64,000 nucleotides of DNA from an uncultured Rhizobiaceae bacterium (lineage in GTDB: Bacteria; Pseudomonadota; Alphaproteobacteria; Rhizobiales; Rhizobiaceae): positions 1,922,001 through 1,986,000 of the forward strand of contig CATOTF010000002.1 in NCBI GenBank assembly GCA_951813045.1. The letters run 5' to 3'. The notes below the pieces were generated by a model. That model was given only the letters and a program-made list of their open reading frames with translations, had not been told where the DNA came from and made no database searches. This document shows, in pieces, positions 50,939 through 59,561 of this stretch (its first letter is position 1; each line of letters starts with the position of its first letter). Both the position numbers and the translations under genes were made by a program.

Positions 50939-51265
50939 ATGTATACCAAAACTGAGATCGATGCTCCCATACGATCATTATATGTAAAGGCTGTCGGTGC
51001 AGCTCTTGCGTTTGCTCTCCTCAGCACCACCGGTGCTGATGCCCGACCAAGTACAAAATCCTACTCATGCCAAGGTGTCAAACAACTCATCAGCCAACGG
51101 GGCGCAGTTGTTATGGATACAAAAAACCGTTCGGTCTATCGGCGTTTCGTCTCCAGCCGTCGGCAGTGTCAACTTACGGAAAAGACGGAAAGATTTACGG
51201 TGCCAACGAGCACTGGAAGATGCCGTTTATTGGTCTGTAAAGACATCAACTTCGAAGACTTTTGA
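50939..51265 (+). CDS. Small secreted cysteine-containing protein, unknown
   Basis: A 108-residue protein with a hydrophobic leader (VGAALAFALLSTTGADA) after a positively charged stretch, so export is likely. The mature part of about 72 residues is basic, has four cysteines (SYSCQGV, RRQCQL, GRCRLLVCKD) that could form two disulfides, and contains GAVVMDTKNRSVYRRFVSS. No known domain is recognised. An AAGGAAT box precedes the ATG. It is divergent from xsc and ends at a perfect palindrome shared with a lysozyme-type gene. Confidence 0.7.
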   Translation: MYTKTEIDAPIRSLYVKAVGAALAFALLSTTGADARPSTKSYSCQGVKQLISQRGAVVMDTKNRSVYRRFVSSRRQCQLTEKTERFTVPTSTGRCRLLVCKDINFEDF

Positions 51266-51280
51266 CCCTGAATCGAAGTT

Positions 51281-51308
51281 AATCAACGGGCCAATTGGCC
51301 CGTTGATT
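51281..51308. terminator. 28-bp perfect palindrome between convergent genes
   Basis: The sequence is its own reverse complement over 28 bp, with a GC-rich core (CGGGCC and GGCCCG around AATT). It lies 15 bp behind the small secreted protein gene and 18 bp behind the GH25 gene. No strong T-run follows on either side, so it probably acts as a bidirectional but moderate terminator. Confidence 0.65.
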
Positions 51309-51326
51309 CAATCTCCCACTAGAATT

Positions 51327-52553
51327 TCATAGCTCGCCGGGAAAGGCGGATTTATTTCTCGCGAGCTGTCTTTGTGCAACTGCAACAACCGATGCTGATG
51401 GCAACCTGTGCAGCGCTTGGGCGGCGCGATGCCACGCTTTCAAGTCTACCTGGAGTTTTGGAGCCTGCGCACTATAAAATTCGATCAGTATCTCGTCGCT
51501 GGTGCGAAATGGAATTCGTTTGACAAAAACTGAACCCGGTCGCCATTTGGGTGTTATCCCGGCTCCGGTGATCGCCATTACAGGCGCTTTAGTAGAGCTT
51601 TTATCAGATTCAAACGACGCCAGTTTTACCCGAGTTCCTGATGCGCTCACATTTTTTATTGAGGCCGTTGTTGTTGTATCAATGGCGTTATTTGAGTTCG
51701 CGTAGACTTCTGTAGGCGCATTGCGCCCTGCCCGCAATTTCGCAAACGGCCAAGCGCTTTTTAGCTTTTCAGGAGACATTGCGACAACATTCACATCGAT
51801 CCAATTACCGGCCCCGTTTATCCGCCACGGACAGGTTTTGTCGTTACAATTGACCATCGAGGAAAACTGCCAAATCGTATAGCTGTTCCAGTTTCCCATT
51901 GGAAACACACCACGTGTGTCTGCCTTATATCGGGCATACCAGAGGTTAAGCCGCGACAATAATGGATATTTTGCACGGTGGTTTGCGATGAATTTTGACG
52001 TGGAGTGATTGGTGTAAAGAACCGGGTACCGCCCTGTTCTCATCTTGATATGACGAGCAAATATTTCACCATCAGCCATCGACATCCAACGGCTTGGATC
52101 ATTATGTTCGATATCCAGCGCCAGTAAGTCGTCCTTGCCCGGTTTCGTGAATTGCAGGAAATGCTCCGCTTGGGCAATCGGATTGCCGGGGCGGGCCAAA
52201 TGATAAGCGCCCCATTTCATCCCCATAGATTTTGCGAGCACTTTACGTGTGTGATATAATTCGCGTGTAGCAGCGTAACGCCTCCATTTCACGCGACAAA
52301 GTTGGTTCCCCTTACAGCGGTGTTTGGGTGCCAATCCGTCAGACCCTTTATTAATAAAGCCTGCAAGGCGCTTATTATTGCCCATCTTGGACCAATCAAT
52401 AGGGGTATATTCATATGCGTCGAGTACGATTGCAGAATTCGCACTATGCCACGCGTTGTAAAACTCACCTGCCGATGTTGGCTCAACAGACGCACAGGCC
52501 AAGCTGGCCATTGCCAATATCCGCCCAAAATATTGCTTGAAAATCAATCTCAT
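51327..52553 (-). CDS. Secreted glycoside hydrolase family 25 (lysozyme-type muramidase)
   Basis: A 408-residue protein with a signal peptide (ILAMASLACASVEPTSA). The GH25 domain spans about residues 35-245. The catalytic acids are in LLALDIEHN, and the family stretches GMKWGAYHLARPGNPIAQAEHFL, YPVLYTNHSTSK and WQFSS follow in order. The C-terminal 150 residues are low-complexity and basic with no recognised domain. The ATG at 52553 is preferred to a TTG just upstream. It would cut peptidoglycan, perhaps in remodelling. Its place between xsc and tauR looks accidental. Confidence 0.87.
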   Translation of the reverse strand: MRLIFKQYFGRILAMASLACASVEPTSAGEFYNAWHSANSAIVLDAYEYTPIDWSKMGNNKRLAGFINKGSDGLAPKHRCKGNQLCRVKWRRYAATRELYHTRKVLAKSMGMKWGAYHLARPGNPIAQAEHFLQFTKPGKDDLLALDIEHNDPSRWMSMADGEIFARHIKMRTGRYPVLYTNHSTSKFIANHRAKYPLLSRLNLWYARYKADTRGVFPMGNWNSYTIWQFSSMVNCNDKTCPWRINGAGNWIDVNVVAMSPEKLKSAWPFAKLRAGRNAPTEVYANSNNAIDTTTTASIKNVSASGTRVKLASFESDKSSTKAPVMAITGAGITPKWRPGSVFVKRIPFRTSDEILIEFYSAQAPKLQVDLKAWHRAAQALHRLPSASVVAVAQRQLARNKSAFPGEL

Positions 52554-52734
52554 ACCACTCAACCATAAATAATCAGGAGCACAGTAGCGCCCCTTTAGTC
52601 ATGATCAGAGTAAAAAAACATGGTTAGTTTTCCATTAACCGAGGATCACATACCCTCAAATTACGAAACGTAAGATACCTTAAGCCCTAAGGATTTTTAA
52701 ACGCACGACCCATAAATCGCGCCAACTCAACACG

Positions 52735-54213
52735 TTAACTTCGTGTCAGTTCGGAAAGTTTTTCAAGTCCTGGCATGATTTGATCTTTGTCAATCGAAGA
52801 AAAGCCAAGTCGGAAACAACTGCTATTGAAGCCTTCACTAAAATAAACGCTCCCCGGCTCGATCAGTATCCCGTGTTGTAATGCAATTTGCGCTAATTCA
52901 TCCGTATTGACGCCAGTGTTAGGGCCCAGATCAATCCAATAAGATGATCCGCCCATACCACGCACAGATTCCGCGTGGGGGAAATATGCTTCCAACCCTC
53001 GCCCCATCGCCTCCCACCGTTCTCGGTAGGTCCGGTGCAGGCGGCGAACGAAAACGTCGTAATATCCCAATGACAGGAAAAATGCGGTGCTGCGCTGATT
53101 GTTCGTTGGAGGGTGTCGAACCATCAATCTGCGCTGCGCCCGCATTTCGACAATCAATTCTTCAGAAGCGACCACAAAGCCAAGCCGTAATCCGGGAAAC
53201 AGGGTTTTCGAAAACGAACCGACATAAATCACGCGTCCATCCTGATCGAGCGATTTTAATGCGGGAAGCGGTTTACCCACATAATTGGTTTCCAGTTCGT
53301 AATCGTCTTCGATGATCAGGAAATCCTGTTCATTGGCTTTAACTAATAATTCGCGGCGACGTTCCTGAGACATCGTGACCGTTGTCGGCAGTTGATGGCT
53401 CGGGGTCGTGTAGACGACATCCGCACCGTTTAATGCATCACCAACGGGCAATCCGTCGCTATCGACGCCAATTGACATCACATTGTTCGAGCGCAAAGCA
53501 AAGATATTACGGGCATCCGGGTAGCCCGGCTCTTCTACGACAACATTTGTCTCGCCACCCACCAATAGGCTAGCGAGAGTATAGAGTGCCTGCTGGGCAC
53601 CGAGTGTTACCAATATCTGATTCTCACCGGCGAGAATGCCACGTCGTGGTAAAATTCGGGTGCGAATTTGCTCAACCAGCATTGGATCATCATTGTCCAA
53701 TGTATCCTGGCTCCACTCATCCAGCCATTTTTTACCCATGGCCTTGTAGACGCAATCACGCCAGTCCGTGATCGGAAATAATGATCGATCGGGCTGGCCG
53801 TAAATAAACGGGTATGGCAATTTCTGCCAGTCTCTCGATTTTGTGATATTGCGTTGGCTGGATGGCTTTCGAAGTATTCGGCTCCCCCAATCCACAGTAT
53901 CTGTAGACTGGGCCATCGCATTTTCGGACATGGGGCTGGCTGAGCTATGAACTCCCATTTCCAACACCGTCTCATTGACGAAATAACCCGACCGCTCCGA
54001 TGTTCTCAGATATCCGTCGTCGGTGAGACCTTGATACACCAATACCGATGTGTTCCGCGATATCCCCAATTGGCGCGACAAATGCCGTGTAGACGGCAAT
54101 TTATCACCGGGCCTGAGGTGGCCTGCAAGAATGGCTGACACCAGGACTTCCCGCAGTTGTGCCTGAAGGCTTTTGTTAGCCTCACGGTCAAGGGCAATGA
54201 GAAAATCGCGCAC
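52735..54213 (-). CDS. tauR: MocR-type PLP-dependent regulator (TauR-like)
   Basis: A 492-residue GntR/MocR regulator. An N-terminal winged helix (QLREVLVSAILAGHLRPGDKLPSTRHLSRQLGISRNT) is fused to an aminotransferase-like domain with the PLP lysine in YVGSFSKTLFPGLRLGF. TauR proteins of this design activate tpa and xsc on taurine. The gene lies 187 bp behind tpa, across a terminator, on the same strand. The general class is certain; the TauR name rests on position between tpa and xsc. Confidence 0.85.
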   Translation of the reverse strand: MRDFLIALDREANKSLQAQLREVLVSAILAGHLRPGDKLPSTRHLSRQLGISRNTSVLVYQGLTDDGYLRTSERSGYFVNETVLEMGVHSSASPMSENAMAQSTDTVDWGSRILRKPSSQRNITKSRDWQKLPYPFIYGQPDRSLFPITDWRDCVYKAMGKKWLDEWSQDTLDNDDPMLVEQIRTRILPRRGILAGENQILVTLGAQQALYTLASLLVGGETNVVVEEPGYPDARNIFALRSNNVMSIGVDSDGLPVGDALNGADVVYTTPSHQLPTTVTMSQERRRELLVKANEQDFLIIEDDYELETNYVGKPLPALKSLDQDGRVIYVGSFSKTLFPGLRLGFVVASEELIVEMRAQRRLMVRHPPTNNQRSTAFFLSLGYYDVFVRRLHRTYRERWEAMGRGLEAYFPHAESVRGMGGSSYWIDLGPNTGVNTDELAQIALQHGILIEPGSVYFSEGFNSSCFRLGFSSIDKDQIMPGLEKLSELTRS

Positions 54214-54340
54214 GATGGCTCCAGATCAACACAAGTAGTTGGATCCAGCCCTTCTCCGCCGATCAGGGCTGTTTGTCAAATCTCAACAGATAAAGTGTTG
54301 TGACTCCCGTTTTCACCGCGCTCATATCAACAGCAACACG

Positions 54341-54376
54341 AAAAAAGCCGCCCGATGTATCGATCGAGCGGCTTTA
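54341..54376 (-). terminator. Rho-independent terminator behind tpa
   Basis: On the minus strand AAAGCCGCTCGAT pairs with ATCGGGCGGCTTT (one mismatch), followed by a T-run. It starts 24 bp past the tpa stop and separates tpa from the tauR-like gene. Confidence 0.85.
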
Positions 54377-54399
54377 ATAAATTGGTCTTTTTATAATAA

Positions 54400-55788
54400 C
54401 TAAGCTGCGGTCACCCGTGCGATTGCACCGTCGATGCTTTCAACAATCTCGTCGAGGTCGGATTTTGTGCAGATTAGTGCGGGGCTAAGGCACAGGGTGT
54501 TGTTGAAGCCAGCCAGGGAACGGTTTGTCACGCCGATAAAGACGCCGTCCTTCTCGAAACATTCACCAACAACGGCCTGCGCAATAGCTTCATTGACCGG
54601 TTCACGGGTCTCGCGATCATTCACAAGTTCAGCACCCACAAACAGACCCTTACCACGCACGTCACCAATAATGTCGTGTTTGGATTTCAGCCCCTCCAAT
54701 TTATCGAGCAGGTATTCACCCATCGCTGTTGTGTTTTCCAACAGTTTCTCATCTTCCAGAATACGCATATTTTCAAGCGCAGCAGCAGGGCCGGACGTGC
54801 ACCCACCAAAGGTAGAAATATCACGGAAATAGCTCATCGGATCATCTGGATCCGCCTTGAACATCTGGAAGACTTTTTCCGTCGTTACGGTACAGGAAAT
54901 AGCCGCATAGCCAGATGCAACACCCTTGGCCATTGTCACCATATCCGGTTTGATACCGTAATGCTGGTACCCGAACCAGGTTCCGGTGCGGCCCATACCA
55001 CAGACAACTTCATCGATGATCAGCAGAATATCATATTGATCGCAAATCTCCTGAACGCGGGGCCAATAACCTTCAGGTGGCGTAATCACGCCACCACCTG
55101 CGGTAACCGGCTCAAGAATTAGCGCACCAACAGTATCGGCACCTTCGCGCAAGATTACCTCTTCGATCGCATTTGCTGCACGAATACCATAATCGTGCAC
55201 CTCTCCCCATTGGGAATGGTATTCAAGACAATGGGGTACTTCTACAAAGCCCGGTGTGAAGGGTCCGTAATGGCCTTTGCGCTCGTCCTGCCCGCCTGAA
55301 GACAAGGCAGTAATCGTGGTGCCATGGTAATCGCGGTTACGGTAAAGGATCTTATGTTTCTTGCCGCCATATTTATTATGCGCGATCTGACGTACGATCT
55401 TGTACGTTTTCTCGTTGGCTTCAGAACCGGAATTTGAGTAATAAACGCGGCTCATGCCGGGCATTTTCTCAATCAACTTTTCGGCAAACAATGCCCCGGG
55501 GATAGAACCCATAGAGCCCGCAAAATAGTTCATTTTGACGAGCTGATCGCGCACTGCATCAGCAATAGTTGTGCGGCCATAGCCAACGTTGACAGTCCAT
55601 ACACCGCCGGAAACAGCGTCCAGATGTTCCCTGCCCGCCTGATTCCAAACGCGCATACCCTTACCTTCAACGATGATCTGCGGATCGCTGGTGTCGAATT
55701 TCTTATGCTGGGTCAGGTGATGCCAGACGTGGGCCTTATCGGCCTCAACCACATGACTGATATCGTTTTCGCCTACATGCATGTTCAT
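54400..55788 (-). CDS. tpa: Taurine--pyruvate aminotransferase
   Basis: A 462-residue class III aminotransferase. It has VYYSNSGSEANEKTYKIVRQ for cofactor phosphate binding, LIIDEVVCGMGRTGTWFG, and the PLP lysine in MVTMAKGVASGY. It turns taurine and pyruvate into sulfoacetaldehyde and alanine; Xsc then splits sulfoacetaldehyde. The opening HVVEADKAHVWHHLTQHKKF is typical of Tpa. The ATG at 55788 follows a GGGAGAA box and is preferred to an earlier start. Confidence 0.92.
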   Translation of the reverse strand: MNMHVGENDISHVVEADKAHVWHHLTQHKKFDTSDPQIIVEGKGMRVWNQAGREHLDAVSGGVWTVNVGYGRTTIADAVRDQLVKMNYFAGSMGSIPGALFAEKLIEKMPGMSRVYYSNSGSEANEKTYKIVRQIAHNKYGGKKHKILYRNRDYHGTTITALSSGGQDERKGHYGPFTPGFVEVPHCLEYHSQWGEVHDYGIRAANAIEEVILREGADTVGALILEPVTAGGGVITPPEGYWPRVQEICDQYDILLIIDEVVCGMGRTGTWFGYQHYGIKPDMVTMAKGVASGYAAISCTVTTEKVFQMFKADPDDPMSYFRDISTFGGCTSGPAAALENMRILEDEKLLENTTAMGEYLLDKLEGLKSKHDIIGDVRGKGLFVGAELVNDRETREPVNEAIAQAVVGECFEKDGVFIGVTNRSLAGFNNTLCLSPALICTKSDLDEIVESIDGAIARVTAA

Positions 55789-55861
55789 AGGTTTTCTCCC
55801 TTGGTGAACAACCGCCAATAAATATTTGAGTTGATTGCATCAGAAAGAGAAACACTTGAAA

Positions 55862-55874
55862 AGGACCAAATGGA
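55862..55874. promoter_or_regulatory. Shared motif upstream of tpa (candidate TauR site)
   Basis: AGGACCAAATGGA matches the motif upstream of xsc at 50761-50773 in 12 of 13 positions. Further TTGG-CC-like repeats (minus strand TTGGACCCAA and TTGGCTCCA) lie within 40 bp. This suggests several contact sites for one regulator. Confidence 0.5.
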
Positions 55875-55936
55875 GCCAATGGGAATCCATAATTGGGTCC
55901 AACAATCATCGGGTACTTGTCATTATACCAACAAAA

Positions 55937-55962
55937 AAGCCCGCCAATTGAGGGCGGGCTTC
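55937..55962 (-). terminator. Rho-independent terminator of the L,D-transpeptidase gene
   Basis: On the minus strand AGCCCGCC pairs perfectly with GGCGGGCT around a 6-nt loop and is followed by six T residues. It lies about 35 bp behind the transpeptidase stop. Confidence 0.85.
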
Positions 55963-56599
55963 TATTCGAACCATCAAGCTCTTCTGATTTCCAGCATTAC
56001 CGGGTAACTTTTACAGTTCCACCACTCTGGCGAACCATAGAAAACAAGGTTGCAGCGTTAGATGGATGCAGACGTACGCAACCATGCGACGCCGTGCGGC
56101 CAAGGCGCGAAATTGAACCTGTTCCGTGAACGGCAAACCCGCGGTGATAGAACATGGCATAGGGCATTGGCGCGCCGTGATATTTTTTGGAATAATATTC
56201 CTTATGCATGCGGTGAATATTCCACGTGCCGGTTGGAGTTCTGTAACCGTTACGACCCGTCGACACTTTCCAAGTATGCAGGAGGCGACCGCCCTTATAA
56301 ACATTCATTGTTTGAGAGGATAAATCCACTTTGGCGAGAACACGACCGGACCGGCTACGAGTGCGGTTACGGCTACGCTTTGCGACACGCCGCTTACTGC
56401 TCTTACGCTTCTTTGAATAAGACTTCTTTTTTAAGCCTCTGCGCTTGGCGGCCTGTTTTTGGTGCCACACGCGCGTCCAATAGGCCTTATCTTTTTTAAC
56501 ATAGGTGCTTTTGGCGCTGCTTGATTTAATGACCTTTGGACTTGTCACGGTTTAGTTCCGTGTCCTTGAATTGGATTAATCCCATCAAGGAGAACTATT

Positions 56600-56875
56600 A
56601 TGGCACGAGGCCACACAGACGAATTCAAGCGTGAAGCGGTGCGTATTGCGCTGACCAGCGGACTTACCCGGAAACAAGTGGCATCAGATTTGGGGGTCGG
56701 CTTTTCGACGTTATCGAAATGGATACAACAATCCCGGCCTGATGACCTTCCACCATCGGTTGATATTGATCTGGCCAAAGAGAATGAGCGGCTTCGCAGA
56801 GAGGTTCGTCTCCTCACGGAGGAGAGGGAGATATTAAAGAAGGCAACAGTGTTCTTCGCGGGTCAAAGCAAGTGA
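56600..56875 (+). CDS. IS3-family transposase OrfA (copy 2)
   Basis: A 91-residue helix-turn-helix and coiled-coil protein, residue for residue the same as OrfA at 23553-23828. It binds the element's ends as part of the transposase. Confidence 0.93.
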   Translation: MARGHTDEFKREAVRIALTSGLTRKQVASDLGVGFSTLSKWIQQSRPDDLPPSVDIDLAKENERLRREVRLLTEEREILKKATVFFAGQSK

Positions 56876-57729
56876 GATTTGCGTTTGTCGAAGAACACAG
56901 GAAACACGTTCCGGTGGATCGGCTTTGCCATATTCTGAATGTTACATCGCGTGGTTATCGTGCCTGGCACAACCGCCCTGTTAGTCAACGGCAGCGCGAT
57001 GACATGGTGGTTCTGGCGCACATCCGTGAACAGCATCACTTGAGCCTTGGCAGTTATGGTCGCCCGAGAATGACGCAGGAGTTGAAGGAAGCCGGCCTTG
57101 CTATTGGTCACCGCCGTGTTGGCCGCCTGATGCGCGACAACGGCATTCGAGTGGTCAGAACACGCAAATACAAAGCTACGACCGATAGCAATCACCGCTT
57201 CAACATTGCGCCTAACTTGCTGGGGCGGAACTTCCAAGCGGATAAACCCAACCAGAAATGGGCAGGTGACATCAGCTACATCTGGACCCGTGAGGGCTGG
57301 CTGTATCTGGCAGTGATGATCGATCTACATTCACGCCGTGTGGTGGGTTGGGCTGTCAGCAACCGGTTGAAGAAAGACTTGGCATTGCAGGCTCTCAACC
57401 GGGCTTTGGCCCTTCGAAACCCACCGCCGGGCTGCATTCATCATACGGACCGTGGCAGTCAATACTGCTCTCATGATTATCAAAAACGAATGCGTGAACT
57501 GAAGTTTAAAGTGTCCATGAGCCGAAAAGGCAATTGCTGGGACAACGCCGTGGTCGAGACGTTCTTCAAAACACTCAAAGCCGAACTCATCTGGCGCGGC
57601 ACATGGCAAACACGACAGCAAGCAACCGACGCCCTGTTCCAATACATCAACGGCTTTTACAACAGCCGCAGAAGACACTCAGCAATAGGAGGAATGTCGC
57701 CCATCAAATTTGAACGAAAAACGAGTTAA
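56872..57729 (+). CDS. IS3-family transposase OrfB (copy 2)
   Basis: A 285-residue DDE integrase core, identical in sequence to OrfB at 23825-24682, with the same GTG start overlapping the orfA stop. All three catalytic acids are kept (GDISYIW, TDRGSQ, VVETFF), so this copy should be active. Confidence 0.93.
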   Translation: MRFAFVEEHRKHVPVDRLCHILNVTSRGYRAWHNRPVSQRQRDDMVVLAHIREQHHLSLGSYGRPRMTQELKEAGLAIGHRRVGRLMRDNGIRVVRTRKYKATTDSNHRFNIAPNLLGRNFQADKPNQKWAGDISYIWTREGWLYLAVMIDLHSRRVVGWAVSNRLKKDLALQALNRALALRNPPPGCIHHTDRGSQYCSHDYQKRMRELKFKVSMSRKGNCWDNAVVETFFKTLKAELIWRGTWQTRQQATDALFQYINGFYNSRRRHSAIGGMSPIKFERKTS

Positions 57730-57845
57730 ACGAGAACAGGATGCGGAATTAATACGGGACAAGTCCACTTTGATTTTTCTGCCGACATAGCCGGTGCAAT
57801 TGCCAAGCCAACAACAAAAGCTATGAATACGAGTAACTTTTTCAC

Positions 57846-58162
57846 AGAGTTTCCTCCTAGTATGGTGTTTCCGAACTACTTCCGTATCGGTTATTTGCAT
57901 CATCTACGAAAGGCACGCCTTTCGCACACTGATACGCTCACGTTCGCCAGCAGGAATTGCCCCACCCCCAAACATGCCGGTGACCATTTATTGCGCAAAT
58001 TTTTCTTTAATAATGTGCGGTTAGGCACATGGAAATTACGCAATACCACTCGGCAAGTCTTTGCCAACTCCTTAGAATTTGGCAGACTATTGAATAAAAT
58101 GCGAGTCGTTTTACGTTTCACGTTTATGTGAGTGTTACTTGCTGGTCGGAGTTTAAGAAGTA
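57846..58162. other. Intergenic region ahead of the M20 gene, with a short hairpin
   Basis: This is the former promoter side of the transpeptidase gene. CGAAAGGC and GCCTTTCG form an 8-bp stem with a 2-nt centre at 57907-57924. No gene was recognised. The AT-rich stretch near 58000 and 58080-58120 probably holds the promoters of the two diverging genes, but no clear -35/-10 pair was picked. Confidence 0.45.
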
Positions 58163-59458
58163 TTGCTGGTAGAATTCAACAAACGCATCGAAGATAAAAC
58201 TGCAGACCTGGTGGCTCTGACTCAGGATTTAGTGCGAATTCCCACTGTAAACCCTCCCGGTGACGCCTACACCCCGTGCGCAGAATTAATCGGAACACGG
58301 TTAAAATCGCGAGGCTTTCAGGTCGAGTATATACGCGGGCACGATACGCCCGGTGACAGTGACGCCTTTCCCCGCACTAACGTAATAGCACGACGCGAGG
58401 GTCGTGGGCCCGGAAAAACTGTACATTTTAATTCGCATATTGATGTCGTGGAAGCTGGCGAGGGCTGGACTGTAGACCCCTACGGCGGCGAAATACGCGA
58501 CGGAAAAGTGTATGGGCGGGGTACGTGCGACATGAAAGGCGGCATGGCTGCGTCGATCATCGCCGCTGAAGCTTATATCGAAGCCAACCCCGGTTTTAGC
58601 GGTGCTATCGAGATTTCCGGCACGGTAGATGAAGAATCCGGCGGATTTGGCGGTGTTGCCTACCTTGCTTCAAAAGGACTTTTCTCCAAGCCACGGGTTG
58701 ACCATGTGATCATTCCCGAACCGCTTAACAAGGATCGCGTTTGTCTTGGTCATCGCGGGGTTTGGTGGGCACAAATTGAAACATTCGGCACCCAGGCCCA
58801 CGGTTCGATGCCATTTCTGGGTGATTGCGCAGTTCGACATATGGGCTCTGTCATAAACGCGTTTGAAACTGACCTTTATCCGCAATTGGCGAACAAACAG
58901 ACTGATATGCCTGTAGTCCCCGAAGGCGCAAAAAAGTCGACCATGAATCTGAATTCCATCCATGGCGGCGAATCTGAAACCGGCGCTGGTGGCAAGCCGG
59001 ACGATTATGACGGCCTTCCCAGTCCCAATGTACCCGATAGTTGTCGGTTGATACTGGATCGCCGGTTTTTGATCGAAGAGGACTTGGCGACGGTCAAAAA
59101 TGAAGTTGTTTCAATTCTTGAGCGGTTGAAATCAGATCGCGACGAATTTGATTATGCGATCAAGGATATCATGGAGGTGTTGCCAACAATGACGGAGCGG
59201 GACGCGCCAGTGGTTCAGGCGGTGTCACAGGGAATTCGATCTGTCCTTGGCAAAGAACCTGAATACGTCATCTCCCCCGGTACATACGACCAAAAACATA
59301 TTGCCCGTATTGGGCACCTACACGATTGCATTGCCTATGGACCGGGAATACTGGACCTCGCCCATATGGCAGACGAATACGTTGGTATCGACGATATGGT
59401 CGAATCTGCAAAGGTGATGTGCCAGGCAATCCATGTGCTGCTGACTTCAAACGATTAA
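58163..59458 (+). CDS. M20-family metallopeptidase / ArgE-DapE-type deacylase
   Basis: A 431-residue zinc hydrolase. Metal-site segments are FNSHIDVVEAGEGW, GRGTCDMKGGMAAS and the catalytic VDEESGGFGG; the dimerisation domain includes AQIETFGTQAHGSMPFLG. It would remove an acyl group from an amino acid or related amide. The subgroup is nearer to general ArgE/DapE-like deacylases than to true DapE. A TTG start is used because no ATG precedes the conserved N-terminus. Its substrate and partner genes are not evident here. Confidence 0.86.
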   Translation: MLVEFNKRIEDKTADLVALTQDLVRIPTVNPPGDAYTPCAELIGTRLKSRGFQVEYIRGHDTPGDSDAFPRTNVIARREGRGPGKTVHFNSHIDVVEAGEGWTVDPYGGEIRDGKVYGRGTCDMKGGMAASIIAAEAYIEANPGFSGAIEISGTVDEESGGFGGVAYLASKGLFSKPRVDHVIIPEPLNKDRVCLGHRGVWWAQIETFGTQAHGSMPFLGDCAVRHMGSVINAFETDLYPQLANKQTDMPVVPEGAKKSTMNLNSIHGGESETGAGGKPDDYDGLPSPNVPDSCRLILDRRFLIEEDLATVKNEVVSILERLKSDRDEFDYAIKDIMEVLPTMTERDAPVVQAVSQGIRSVLGKEPEYVISPGTYDQKHIARIGHLHDCIAYGPGILDLAHMADEYVGIDDMVESAKVMCQAIHVLLTSND

Positions 59459-59561
59459 CCCCAACACAAATTTGATGAGCTGTTTTATTGACGGTTTGGG
59501 AAGATTGAGTGAACTTCTTTTGAGTATACGGGAAGTTCAAGACTTGAGGGTGGCTGGCTAG

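Larger units (their letters stand above)
56537..57767 (+). mobile_element. IS3-family insertion sequence, copy 2 (1231 bp)
   Basis: This copy has the same ends, length and both open frames as the copy at 23490-24720, with no difference noticed. It is flanked by a CTT direct repeat (56534-56536 and 57768-57770). It interrupts the L,D-transpeptidase gene between the signal-peptide codons and the mature part. The near-identity of the two copies points to recent transposition. Confidence 0.94.
55997..57845 (-). pseudogene. L,D-transpeptidase gene split by IS3 copy 2
   Basis: The catalytic part (55997-56536) is a YkuD-type L,D-transpeptidase with the motif SHGCVRLH and the upstream histidine in FAVHGTGS. 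It follows a very basic Lys/Arg-rich linker. The signal-peptide half lies beyond the insertion at 57768-57845. It starts at GTG after a perfect AGGAGG box and encodes KKLLVFIAFVVGLAIAPA. Removing the IS and one CTT repeat joins the halves in frame (SAEKSK then VIKSSS). The enzyme cross-links peptidoglycan in the periplasm; without its signal it cannot be exported, so the gene is probably dead. Confidence 0.88.

Noticed and set aside
56545-56817. Antisense frames in both IS3 copies
   Set aside because: They appear at the same places in both copies only because the element is duplicated; they are shadows of orfA and orfB.
23490-57767. Composite transposon bounded by the two IS3 copies
   Set aside because: Each copy has its own different 3-bp target repeat (GTC and CTT), and each splits a host gene whose two parts lie on both sides. 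They are therefore independent single insertions.
57823-58131. A 102-codon frame ahead of the M20 gene
   Set aside because: It overlaps the start and ribosome-binding site of the disrupted transpeptidase gene and crosses AT-rich promoter sequence.
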